Shown in pieces: positions 6,203 to 14,500 of a stretch of DNA of 16,800 nt (its first letter is position 1; each line of letters begins with the position of its first letter). This DNA comes from Candidatus Saccharimonadota bacterium (GTDB taxonomy: Bacteria; Patescibacteriota; Saccharimonadia; Saccharimonadales; JAGQNJ01): positions 1 to 16,800 of the forward strand of contig JAGQNJ010000013.1 of assembly GCA_020428115.1 (NCBI GenBank), given 5' to 3'. The position numbers were made by a program, and so were the translations under genes. The notes under the pieces are model-generated. The model searched no databases, was not told where the DNA came from, and saw only the letters and a program-made list of their open reading frames with translations.

Positions 6203-6459
6203 TAACGCGATCCTGCCTGTGGCTATGTTGTGGGAAAGCTGTGTTCTAGGCAGTGTACATCCTAGGTATTCATCCACACGCTTAGTGGACAATATTGTCG
6301 GCGCAAAAATTTCTTTAATTCTTCCGCAAACCACACACGCGTTTTCCCGTACTTATCAACACCCCAAAAACACTAGTTCTTCACTGTTACGTGTAAGTTT
6401 TCCACGATTTACACAGCCACTATTAATAAAACTATATAAATACATAAAGGTTTAATATC
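6203..6459. other. Probable origin part 2 / dnaN leader (dnaA-dnaN intergenic)
   Basis: These 257 bases without a gene hold five DnaA-box-like sites, each one mismatch from TTWTNCACA. They are 6229-6237 (minus, TTTCCCACA), 6270-6278 (TCATCCACA), 6353-6361 (TTATCAACA), 6398-6406 (TTTTCCACG) and 6407-6415 (ATTTACACA). An A/T-rich run at 6420-6445 precedes dnaN and contains TATAAA-like -10 candidates. Inverted repeats at 6246-6265 (CTAGG/CCTAG), 6273-6289 (TCCAC/GTGGA) and 6288-6299 are also present. The arrangement resembles the two-part origin flanking dnaA in Bacillus subtilis. No site is a perfect consensus match, so function is inferred. Confidence 0.55.
6288..6299. repeat. Perfect 12-bp palindrome GACAATATTGTC
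   Basis: A perfect two-fold symmetric 12-mer between dnaA and dnaN, adjacent to a TCCAC/GTGGA inverted repeat. Its shape suits a dimeric DNA-binding protein. It is not the known parS sequence. No family is assigned. Confidence 0.5.
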
Positions 6460-7551
6460 ATGGATTTTCAAATAACTCAGGAAAACTTTAGCAAGGCTCT
6501 AGGAAACGTTGCACGTGTTGCAAGCGGCCGCAGCACCCTACCGATTCTTAGCAATGTGCTTATCACCACAAAAGACAACCGGGTTTGTATTGCCGCAACC
6601 AATCTTGATATAGCAATTCGTCAATTCGTTGGCGCGAAGGTCGAGAAAGACGGATCACTCACTATACCAGCCCGATTGGCCCAAGAATTTGTCAGTAACC
6701 TCCCAGAGGGCAACGTAAGTATTAAACAAGAAGATCATAAACTACACATTGATTCTGGGAGCTATACATCGGTTATTAATGGCACACCAGCAGATGAATT
6801 TCCTGTTATGCCAGCGATAAAAGACGGAAACTCATGGAAGTTAAATGCACAGGAATTTAAAAAGGCTCTGCAACAAGTCGTATTTGCCGCCTCAACTGAC
6901 GAGACACGGCCAGTACTAACGGGAGCATTATTTGCAAGCGTCGGAGGTAACCTGTATGTTGTAGCAACGGATAGCTACAGACTCGCAGAAAAAATCGTAA
7001 CCAAAAACACCACCAAAGACAGCCTACTCATACCCGCAACTGCTGTTAGTGAGCTTCTTAGGATTATTGATGATACTGCAGAGGAAGTTACCGTGCTTTA
7101 TGACGATCAACAAGTGTTATTTACTATTGGTGACACAGAGCTCGTCGCACGATTAATCGAAGGACAGTACCCTGATTATAAAAAGCTTATACCAAAAACG
7201 TTTGATGTCCAGGCAACTGTCGAAAAAGCCGAGCTGGTAAATATCGTCAAGGTTTCGAGTTTATTTGCACGTGAGAGCGCTGGCAGTATTACACTCAGCG
7301 TTGATCAGAAAGCCGGAGAAATTCGCGTCCGCTCGGTCGCCTCACAAGTCGGTGAAAACACCGCAAGTGCAAGCGCAGATACACAAGGAAGTGGAGAGAT
7401 AACGCTTAACTCCCGGTACCTACTTGATTGTCTTAGCGCCATAGAAGGCGAGAAAGTACAGATTGGTTTTAATGGCAAACTGCAGCCCCTAGTTGTGTGT
7501 AGCCCCAAACACAAAGATTATATTCATATTGTGATGCCTCTCAAAAGCTGA
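6460..7551 (+). CDS. dnaN: DNA polymerase III sliding clamp (beta subunit)
   Basis: This ring-forming clamp tethers replicative polymerase to DNA and recruits repair and regulatory factors. The 363 residues match the family and divide into three similar domains of about 120 residues each. The N-terminus (MDFQITQENFSKALGNVARV, then STLPILSNVLI) is diagnostic, as are DEFPVMP in domain 1, DSYRLAEKI in domain 2, EGQYPDYKKLIP at the start of domain 3 and the C-terminal HIVMPLKS. The ATG has AAAGG nine bases upstream. recF follows within about 20 bases, so dnaN and recF are probably one transcript. The TGA stop supports use of the standard code. Confidence 0.97.
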   Translation: MDFQITQENFSKALGNVARVASGRSTLPILSNVLITTKDNRVCIAATNLDIAIRQFVGAKVEKDGSLTIPARLAQEFVSNLPEGNVSIKQEDHKLHIDSGSYTSVINGTPADEFPVMPAIKDGNSWKLNAQEFKKALQQVVFAASTDETRPVLTGALFASVGGNLYVVATDSYRLAEKIVTKNTTKDSLLIPATAVSELLRIIDDTAEEVTVLYDDQQVLFTIGDTELVARLIEGQYPDYKKLIPKTFDVQATVEKAELVNIVKVSSLFARESAGSITLSVDQKAGEIRVRSVASQVGENTASASADTQGSGEITLNSRYLLDCLSAIEGEKVQIGFNGKLQPLVVCSPKHKDYIHIVMPLKS

Positions 7552-7571
7552 GCTTGAGTACAATAGGTAGT

Positions 7572-8624
7572 ATGATAGCTAGTCTTCATTTGCAACAGTT
7601 TCGGTCATATGTTGATGCTTCTTTTGAGTTTGAGTCTGGCGTAAACGTGGTTGTTGGGCCAAACACGAGCGGCAAAACCAACCTACTGGAGGGCATATTG
7701 GTTGTCGCACAAGGCATTTCGTATCGAACAGCAACAGACAAGCTCATCCATGATAAGGACCCTTGGGCACGTCTAGAAAGCCTAAACGCGGACAACACAA
7801 CGCGTGTCGTAACCTTAAAAAGACAGGCAGAGGCAAATCCGATAAAAGAGTTTACCATAGACGACAAAAAGACCAAACGGCTTAACTTCGAGCAGAAAAT
7901 ACCAGTAGTCTTATTCGAGCCAAACCAGCTTATTGCGATCACAACCGCACCTGAGAAGCGCCGAGAATTGCTTGATGAATTGCTTGGTCAGATTGATCGA
8001 AACTTTAGCCGTGTAAAGCGAGAATATAAAAAAACGCTTGCGCAACGTAATGCACTTTTAAAACAGGGTCATGCAACAAGCAGTACCCTCTTCCCATGGG
8101 ATATACGACTTTCAGAAACGGGTGGTCAAATTGCGCGGGCGCGACTAGATCTCGTTGATAAGCTCAACCAAAGTATTGCCACAATATATTCTAGTCTTGC
8201 CGACGAAAAGCATGCCGTGAGGCTACAATACGTGTCTGGTAACGGAATAGATAACTATACGCAAACAATGCTTCGCCGACTCCAAGAAGCGCGCGCAAGA
8301 GACGAGATGATTGGATACACAACTGTAGGGCCACACCGTGACGATCTGGAAATCCAAATAGACCAAATCCTCTTACAGCAGGGCTGTTCACGGGGCGAGA
8401 TACGCACAGCATTGCTCGCACTTAAAATATGCCAGGCCGAACTTATCCAGGAAGCTTTGAGCAGGAAACCAATACTACTACTCGATGATGTATTTGGTGA
8501 GCTAGACGGAAGTCGACGAAAAGCTCTCACTAAACACCTACGTAGCTACCAGACAGTCATCACAACAACGGACGCCGACGTGGTAGCCAAAAACTACAGC
8601 CACGCCAATCACATTGCCCTATAA
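7572..8624 (+). CDS. recF: DNA replication and repair protein RecF
   Basis: This SMC/ABC-like ATPase acts with RecO and RecR to load RecA at gapped DNA. With the ATG at 7572 (AGG about five bases upstream) it is 350 residues. A TTG at 7554, three bases after the dnaN stop, is possible but has no ribosome site. Walker A is GPNTSGKTN at residues 29-37. The ABC-type signature region is SRGEIRTALLALK near 273-285, where the usual SRGQQR becomes SRGEIR. Walker B is ILLLDDVFGELD at 301-312, and a TTTDAD switch lies at about 331-336. The segment VGPHRDDLEI is typical of RecF. gyrB usually comes next; here a minus-strand operon ends one base after the recF stop. Confidence 0.95.
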   Translation: MIASLHLQQFRSYVDASFEFESGVNVVVGPNTSGKTNLLEGILVVAQGISYRTATDKLIHDKDPWARLESLNADNTTRVVTLKRQAEANPIKEFTIDDKKTKRLNFEQKIPVVLFEPNQLIAITTAPEKRRELLDELLGQIDRNFSRVKREYKKTLAQRNALLKQGHATSSTLFPWDIRLSETGGQIARARLDLVDKLNQSIATIYSSLADEKHAVRLQYVSGNGIDNYTQTMLRRLQEARARDEMIGYTTVGPHRDDLEIQIDQILLQQGCSRGEIRTALLALKICQAELIQEALSRKPILLLDDVFGELDGSRRKALTKHLRSYQTVITTTDADVVAKNYSHANHIAL

Positions 8625-8638
8625 CCTATGGATTGGTG
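8603..8638. terminator. Inverted repeat across the recF / secretion-operon convergent stops
   Basis: CGCCAATC (8603-8610) pairs with GATTGGTG (8631-8638), including one G-U pair, around a 20-base loop that contains both stop codons. There is no U-tract on either strand and the loop is long, so a bidirectional terminator is only a weak suggestion. Confidence 0.25.
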
Positions 8639-10152
8639 GTTAACCTGAAGATACCTATGTCAACACCGTCCCTAGTAAGTTGATCAATCAACTGCCTTTT
8701 TTTGCTAGCAACTTCAGCATCATCGAAAGTAACAACGCCAGTTTTTTGGTTTGAGGTAATGTACAGCAGATTTAGTACGGCATATATTTGATTGTTGTTA
8801 TAGTCTACATAGCTAACATAGGATCCGTTAGATGGATAGCTTACAACCTGATCTATGGATTTATACTCACGAGCTACATCCAGAAGTTCGTAATTATAAT
8901 AGGTTCCCGTGCCTTTTACAGCGCCACCAACTATAACCCTGTCCTCTACAACTTGTGCCGAGGCAAGAGATAGATCATACATTTGGTAAATAAGGCGAAG
9001 TTCTTTCGTGTCAAGGAAATAACGGAATAGCGAGCTACTACGCTGTAGTAGAAGCCCGCCACCACCTGCGTACATTCTGTCAATATCGCTAACAAATCCG
9101 ACTTTCTCAAGTCCATTATCAGTTACTTCAAAGACAGATACATTACCATCTAGATCGATCGTAGAGATATGCTCACTGTTGATTGCTTGGTAGCCAAAAA
9201 GACTCAAAGAGTCGTCAACATCGACACTCGTAATAGGGGTGAGGTTATTATCCTCAAACTTATATACCCGAAGCTCTCCACCTCCTATGTCCTCGAGGTG
9301 ACCATCTTCGCCGTCCGAGACCCCTCCACTACTTGTCGAATAAATGTAGAGTACATCGCCAGCACTCGCGACCTGATTAATACTGTATGCTTCGTTTGTA
9401 CCAAATGGTACGGTTTGAGGCGAGGCATCATCTATGGAGCTGAACAGGATGAACTCCTTTGTATCATACCGGACTACCGCAAAACCACCAGTAGCACCAT
9501 TAGTAGTAAGGCTGACGATGTCGAGAAGATCAATATTTGCTGGTAACTCAGTACTAAAATTCATGATCTTTTCATACCCGGGCGATACAAACATCAAATC
9601 TAGGCTCGTACCGCGAGCATTAATAAACCCTAATAGACCATTGCTGTATGTAGTGGACTGATAGAATGTGTCAGGAAGAATCTGGAATTTTTCTGGCCTA
9701 GATATATAGGTGTGCTTTACAAGTTTTGTAGGGCCAAAACACGAGTAAGAATATGCATCTCCTGTATTTGGTATAGTGTGGTCCGAAAATATACAGCCAT
9801 TGGTGTTACCAGCAACTTTGATTGGGTTATTTTGAGGATGTAGATCAATAGTTGCACGATTCAAGCGTAAGCCATCTACTCTCACTTGATGTTCCGACAT
9901 TCTATCTCCCTGGCTGGCGCGGGCAGTATATGAGCCTATGCGAACGAGTCTATAGCTGTTATTTTTTATACTTGAAAAGTCGTTCCCGTTTTTTGATAGC
10001 ATTAATTCTTGGTTCCCAGATCCATCAGACACGATAGTAATTTTTACAAGAGAATACTGCATCAAGAATATCACCACAAACACAAAGCACATCAAGAAGA
10101 GTAAAAGCTTATAGTGTTTTGTTGCCCATGTAAGTAAATTTTGAATAAACAT
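8626..10152 (-). CDS. Membrane-anchored extracytoplasmic protein of unknown family
   Basis: No family was recognised for this 508-residue protein. A hydrophobic segment at about residues 15-35 (YKLLLFLMCFVFVVIFLMQY) follows a short N-terminus and looks like an uncleaved signal anchor, placing the rest outside the membrane. The remainder is rich in beta-prone, Gly/Ser/Asp/Asn stretches and recurring blocks of the type 'hydrophobic strand, turn, hydrophobic strand' (for example GGFAVVRYDTKEFILFSS, GDVLYIYSTSS, GNVSVFEVTDNGLEKVGFV). This pattern is compatible with a beta-propeller of about 400 residues, but that is inferred. The ATG has AGGAG five bases upstream, and the gap after the wall hydrolase gene is only 12 bases. 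It is the last gene of the VirB4 operon, so a surface or channel component is plausible. It ends one base from recF. Confidence 0.85.
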   Translation of the reverse strand: MFIQNLLTWATKHYKLLLFLMCFVFVVIFLMQYSLVKITIVSDGSGNQELMLSKNGNDFSSIKNNSYRLVRIGSYTARASQGDRMSEHQVRVDGLRLNRATIDLHPQNNPIKVAGNTNGCIFSDHTIPNTGDAYSYSCFGPTKLVKHTYISRPEKFQILPDTFYQSTTYSNGLLGFINARGTSLDLMFVSPGYEKIMNFSTELPANIDLLDIVSLTTNGATGGFAVVRYDTKEFILFSSIDDASPQTVPFGTNEAYSINQVASAGDVLYIYSTSSGGVSDGEDGHLEDIGGGELRVYKFEDNNLTPITSVDVDDSLSLFGYQAINSEHISTIDLDGNVSVFEVTDNGLEKVGFVSDIDRMYAGGGGLLLQRSSSLFRYFLDTKELRLIYQMYDLSLASAQVVEDRVIVGGAVKGTGTYYNYELLDVAREYKSIDQVVSYPSNGSYVSYVDYNNNQIYAVLNLLYITSNQKTGVVTFDDAEVASKKRQLIDQLTRDGVDIGIFRLTTNP

Positions 10153-10164
10153 AGATACTCCTAT

Positions 10165-11544
10165 TTAAAAGTTTGTACAACCACTAGTCGGTAGGGATAA
10201 AATATCTGGAGGCGCACCCTCATAAATTCCCTTGAGAAGAGGCTGGGGACAATACTTGCTACCATTCGCCTTTATATCAATATGCAGATGCGGCCCTGAT
10301 GAATTACCTGTACTGGCAGAGTGCATTATGAGCTGGCCTGCTTTTACTGTGTCACCAGGCTTTACGATTTGGCCGCCATCGAGACCATGGCCATACGCTA
10401 TTAGTATATCGCCACTCTGAATGGACACGCCTTGACCGTAGCCACCTTCGTTTGGTGCCAGCAATACCACGCCATCTATCATTGAGTATACGGGTGTTCC
10501 GGTCGGCACTTGTATATCGACAGCGGCATTGTTGGGGTCACCGTGGTGCGTACCTAGGAACCATTCACGGTGTTCGTCCCACCATTTTTTGTCGAGAGGC
10601 CCAGCAATATCTCCAGATATATATGCACCACTACCATCAGTAAAGCCGCATGAGCTAGTGGCAGCATTCGTAAGCGCATTTGGGTTACCACCTTCACCGC
10701 CCGCTCTATTATTGAACGTTGCAGCATCAACAACCTCGTAGGTGCCACCATAGTCGTAACCATTTTGGAAATCTGAAGCCAGAAGCCAATAGTTTGTAAC
10801 AACATAGTTTGCATTTTCAGCACGCGGAAAGTTATTCAAAGTTACGCCACTCGGAGCTCCCGACCCGTTATACTTTGAGGCAAAAGACAATAGATTTTCG
10901 TTGTTGCGTTGAAAAACAGTAGTAATGTAGTTTTCTTGGGGGCTCTTTGAGGGGTCGTAGCCTTCGTCTGCGATTGGCTTGCCAGCTGAACCCCGATGAT
11001 GTTTAAAGGCGGCTTCAACGGCGTCACGGGGATTTAATGGGTTACGTATGCCATCACCATCACCGTCCGTTCCCATTGCTCCTGCTCCATATGCTGCTTC
11101 ATCATTTACTCTGGACCAGTCGGCTATACCCGTGTCCCAACCCATCCAAGTTTGTGGAATAAATTGCCACGGACCACGAGCTCCCGCCCCGGATTCGGCC
11201 CAGTCACTATCTTTGTATTCGGGCCACCCTTTGTTTTCTGCCCACAGCACGGACGCAACTAGTCGAGGGTCAACATCACTGTATTTTGGTGCGGCAGCGT
11301 TGATTACATCTCGCCAAACTTGCGGTATGTTTGTTGAGAGCGATGTGGACTTGCCAGAAGCTACTCCGTCTGTGCATTGTGTAACCTTATTACTAAGGAA
11401 TGCAAATTCTAGATCCCTAACCGCCTCAGTTGCAGGATTATTTGCTTGTGCAAGTACATTGCTTGATCCTGTCACGGCAACTAGGCAAAATACTGCTATG
11501 CAGAGCACGGTCAATGACTTTTGAAATTTTTTTGACTTGGTCAC
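10165..11544 (-). CDS. Secreted peptidoglycan hydrolase: lytic transglycosylase + M23 peptidase
   Basis: This two-domain wall hydrolase has 459 residues. A signal peptide covers about 1-34 (basic KSKK, hydrophobic core, cleavage after LAQA). Residues 75-225 are a lysozyme-like lytic transglycosylase domain with the likely catalytic Glu103 (VLWAENKG), GARGPWQFIPQTW at 121-133, and a calcium-loop-like DGDGDGIRNPLNPRDA at 160-175 typical of actinobacterial MltB-like enzymes. Residues 330-435 are an M23 (LytM-type) endopeptidase with Asp343, His386 and the HLH pair His419/His421. The usual first zinc ligand, four residues before Asp343, is Asn339; His333 or His334 may substitute. The GTG start overlaps the upstream TGA (GTGA). 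Such VirB1-like enzymes open peptidoglycan for a secretion channel. Confidence 0.9.
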   Translation of the reverse strand: MTKSKKFQKSLTVLCIAVFCLVAVTGSSNVLAQANNPATEAVRDLEFAFLSNKVTQCTDGVASGKSTSLSTNIPQVWRDVINAAAPKYSDVDPRLVASVLWAENKGWPEYKDSDWAESGAGARGPWQFIPQTWMGWDTGIADWSRVNDEAAYGAGAMGTDGDGDGIRNPLNPRDAVEAAFKHHRGSAGKPIADEGYDPSKSPQENYITTVFQRNNENLLSFASKYNGSGAPSGVTLNNFPRAENANYVVTNYWLLASDFQNGYDYGGTYEVVDAATFNNRAGGEGGNPNALTNAATSSCGFTDGSGAYISGDIAGPLDKKWWDEHREWFLGTHHGDPNNAAVDIQVPTGTPVYSMIDGVVLLAPNEGGYGQGVSIQSGDILIAYGHGLDGGQIVKPGDTVKAGQLIMHSASTGNSSGPHLHIDIKANGSKYCPQPLLKGIYEGAPPDILSLPTSGCTNF

Positions 11545-14500
11545 TTTGCAGTACCCCAGAGCACACTAAATATTTTGGCAAAAATTGGAGAGCGTTGTAC
11601 ACGGGTATTTTTCTGATTTAACAAAGTTTGTTGTGTTGCTGAGTTTGGTGCGCCAACACTGTTGATCACTAATGTCGAAAGAGCCTGATAATCAGTAGGA
11701 TGCAGCCCCCCTGGCTCATAGTACTGTGGGGCTATGGCATTCCAGTCAATGATCGCGAAATCTTCAGAAGAGGAAAGTTCTTTCAGGACGGCATTATAAG
11801 CGGGGACGTACGGTTTTGATCCGTCTTCTGTATACAGGTTCACCCAGTATATATTTGCCTTAGAATTGGCGTCATTAATTTTACTTATCATGTCTTTTAC
11901 ATTCGCTCGGAACGCATCGGGGTTATTGCCAGTGAGGTCGTTTGTACCTAGGGCGATTACGACTGTTCCTGCACTAGACAAAGCCTCAATATTGCCCGCA
12001 TCTGTAATTGCAGACATGCCTCTCAGGGCGTTTTTCGGTGGAGAGTCACAAGATTGAAACGACCCCAAGCCGGCAAGCGGCCTACCGCAGGCAGCATCTA
12101 TGGTTGGCTGCCAGCCAGCAGCCTTAAATTTGTTGCCAATCTGTCCTAGAGACTCCATGCCGACAGTGTAAGAGTCACCAAGCATAAAAACTTTACTATT
12201 GCCCGAAGGGGAGCTGTAAACACTGCTGCTACCACCATCTATACCATCATCGTATTTACCTGTAAAAAACATACTCCCAGATTGCTCGACGACTTTTTCC
12301 AGCAAGCAGGGATCCGCATCTGCATATGTATCAAACGCCCCTTCGACCTTTACCGTGTTTTGATTTTGCGGGCGTTTATCCGGGGGTAGGTCACATTGAT
12401 AGATCTGTTGAATTTCCTCTCCGCTCATTCCTTCACCATCGTTGGCGGTAAATATTTGGCTATCAGTTGGATACCCATAGTAAACAGCGTGAAAGGGGTT
12501 GTCTTCTATCGACACCTGAGCATTTGCAGAGCCACTAAATACGTGTGAGATGGTACTAATGTAACTTGATGGCGTGAATAAGTTTGATAGTGTGTTTGCG
12601 AATCCTTTTGCAGTCGCTGGCATGTGCGTTACAGCACGTCCAGTCAGGCTTTCACTTATAGTTGGCGAAAAATATCGAGCGAGCATGCTTTCTTGGCCCA
12701 GCTCATACTGGCGCTGCTCCGAAGCCTCTGATTTTAGAGCTATGAGTTGTTCACTCGATAGATAACCACCGCCTATAGTGTTCTCTCTATCAAGCCCGAC
12801 CGCACCACCAAGTCCGGTGTCGCGAACGGCAACTCCAGCATACAAGGCATCATATGCCTCTGGCCCTGTCTCGGCTCCAGTGGCAACTGGGCTAAAAATT
12901 CGCTCCAGCAAGAACTCAAAGGCACTCGATAAGGCTGTTCCAATACCAGTTCTTTCCATGAGTGCCTCAATGGCGGCATTCACACCCAGGGTATCAGCTA
13001 TGGCATTAATACCATCGTTAAATGCTTGCACAACAGAACCTGCTTTTCCTTCCCAGGCATCGCTAAATGTATTTAGTGACCGAAAAATATCACTATCAGT
13101 GAAAGACGTTTTATTTTGAACTAGGCGTTTGTCAGGACAAACTGTTTCGCCTGGCGGCAAAATATCTTCAGGATCTCCTATGTCGCCGTCATTATTGCAG
13201 TCGCGTCTAACTTCTGCCTGGGGGTCAGCGCTAGAAATACCCTTGCTTGCGCGGTAAACAGGACTTGACTCAAATCCGTCCAGGGTTTCCGATAATACGC
13301 GAGCATCTTCTATGTCAAAATCCTCACCAGCACGTATTTGATCCGCCCCGCTTAGAAACGGTGCCGTAAATGAAGCATATGTTTGAGAGTTCTTGGCATA
13401 TACTATTTGGTTCAGGGTTCCATCATCGATCTTCTGCACAACATTGGAGGCGAAGTCAACTATTCCAACTACCGCAACTATGCTTGATAAGATCTTTTTA
13501 AGGCCAAACCTCCTCACCTGCTCTGCAGTTTCAGCAGCCACTTTTTCTGATGCTTCGCGAGATGTGAGGTCGCTTGTTTCGTCAACAAGCTGTTCTGCCG
13601 CATCGTCACTAATGTTATCCACCTCGTTAGAACTAATTAATTTGTCGGAACTTGTTTTACCTTGACGTAGATTCTCTTTACATATTTTGCTATCAGATTC
13701 TAGGAGACAGGAAAGGTAAGTACCGTACTTTTCAGATACCTTACCAACCGTATCTTGTATCAGCCTTTGTTTAAATGCAGCTTTTTTTTGCAGGTAGCTT
13801 CTTTTTAGCTTATCTGTTTCTTTCTCGAATGGCTTCCAGTTGTCAACGCCATAGTACTTTTTTAATATCGTACGCATATGGTGCCTTTTTAGTACTTGAT
13901 TCCAGCGGGTCTTCTTCTTTGCATAGTTTTTTATGAAACTCCTAGCTTCTTTTGTGTCTAGGCCACCAATAGATTTTCCGTTTTTTTCAAGAACCCATTC
14001 ACTTGGCTTTAGTAACTGGGCCCCTCGTTTCCGGAAGGTTACCTCACCTTGCTTAGGGGTTAGTTTGTACCCCTCTTGAGATAGCTGTGCCTCTAACTTT
14101 GCCCCTTGCCAATTTGTGTAGAGGGTTTTAAATACGCCATCACCAATATACGTATACTCGCTACCGTCATTAACTGCAATCCCACTACTTTCTAATGTTT
14201 TGAGTATCAAATATCTGTTCATGTAATACTCCACTCGGCGTTCTACGGCGTACTGAGGCACCTCGCCTACACGTTGCTCTATGGTGTTAAGTACATGGAA
14301 AGCCTTGTACGGAACCAGGGCTAGGAATAGAGTAAGCAGGGTCGCCAACAGTATCCCCATGCCACCGCCCGCAACAAGGAGCTTGCGATTCTTAAGCATT
14401 GATCTGCCGAATTTTGCGCGCCCCCCGATATTAGTTTGCCAACCTGGGGCTATCTCAGAAGTTGCCCCACCAGTTAACCTGTCTAACGCTGCCATTTCCT

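Noticed and set aside
5633..6334. Long minus-strand open frame (233 codons) opposite the dnaA 3' end
   Set aside because: It is antisense to the conserved DnaA AAA+ and domain IV coding sequence, shows no recognisable domain and has no ribosome site; a shadow frame.
4525..6459. parS-like partition sites near the origin
   Set aside because: No sequence resembling TGTTTCACGTGAAACA was seen; the 12-bp palindrome at 6288 is different.
7549..7556. TGA read as glycine or tryptophan (alternative code) at the dnaN end
   Set aside because: dnaN already has a normal C-terminus before the TGA, a second TGA follows two codons later, and no internal TGA occurs in the conserved genes.
11048..11524. Plus-strand open frame of 158 codons opposite the wall hydrolase
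   Set aside because: Pro/Ser-rich composition is that of an antisense shadow; the minus-strand transglycosylase domain and signal peptide are clearly real.
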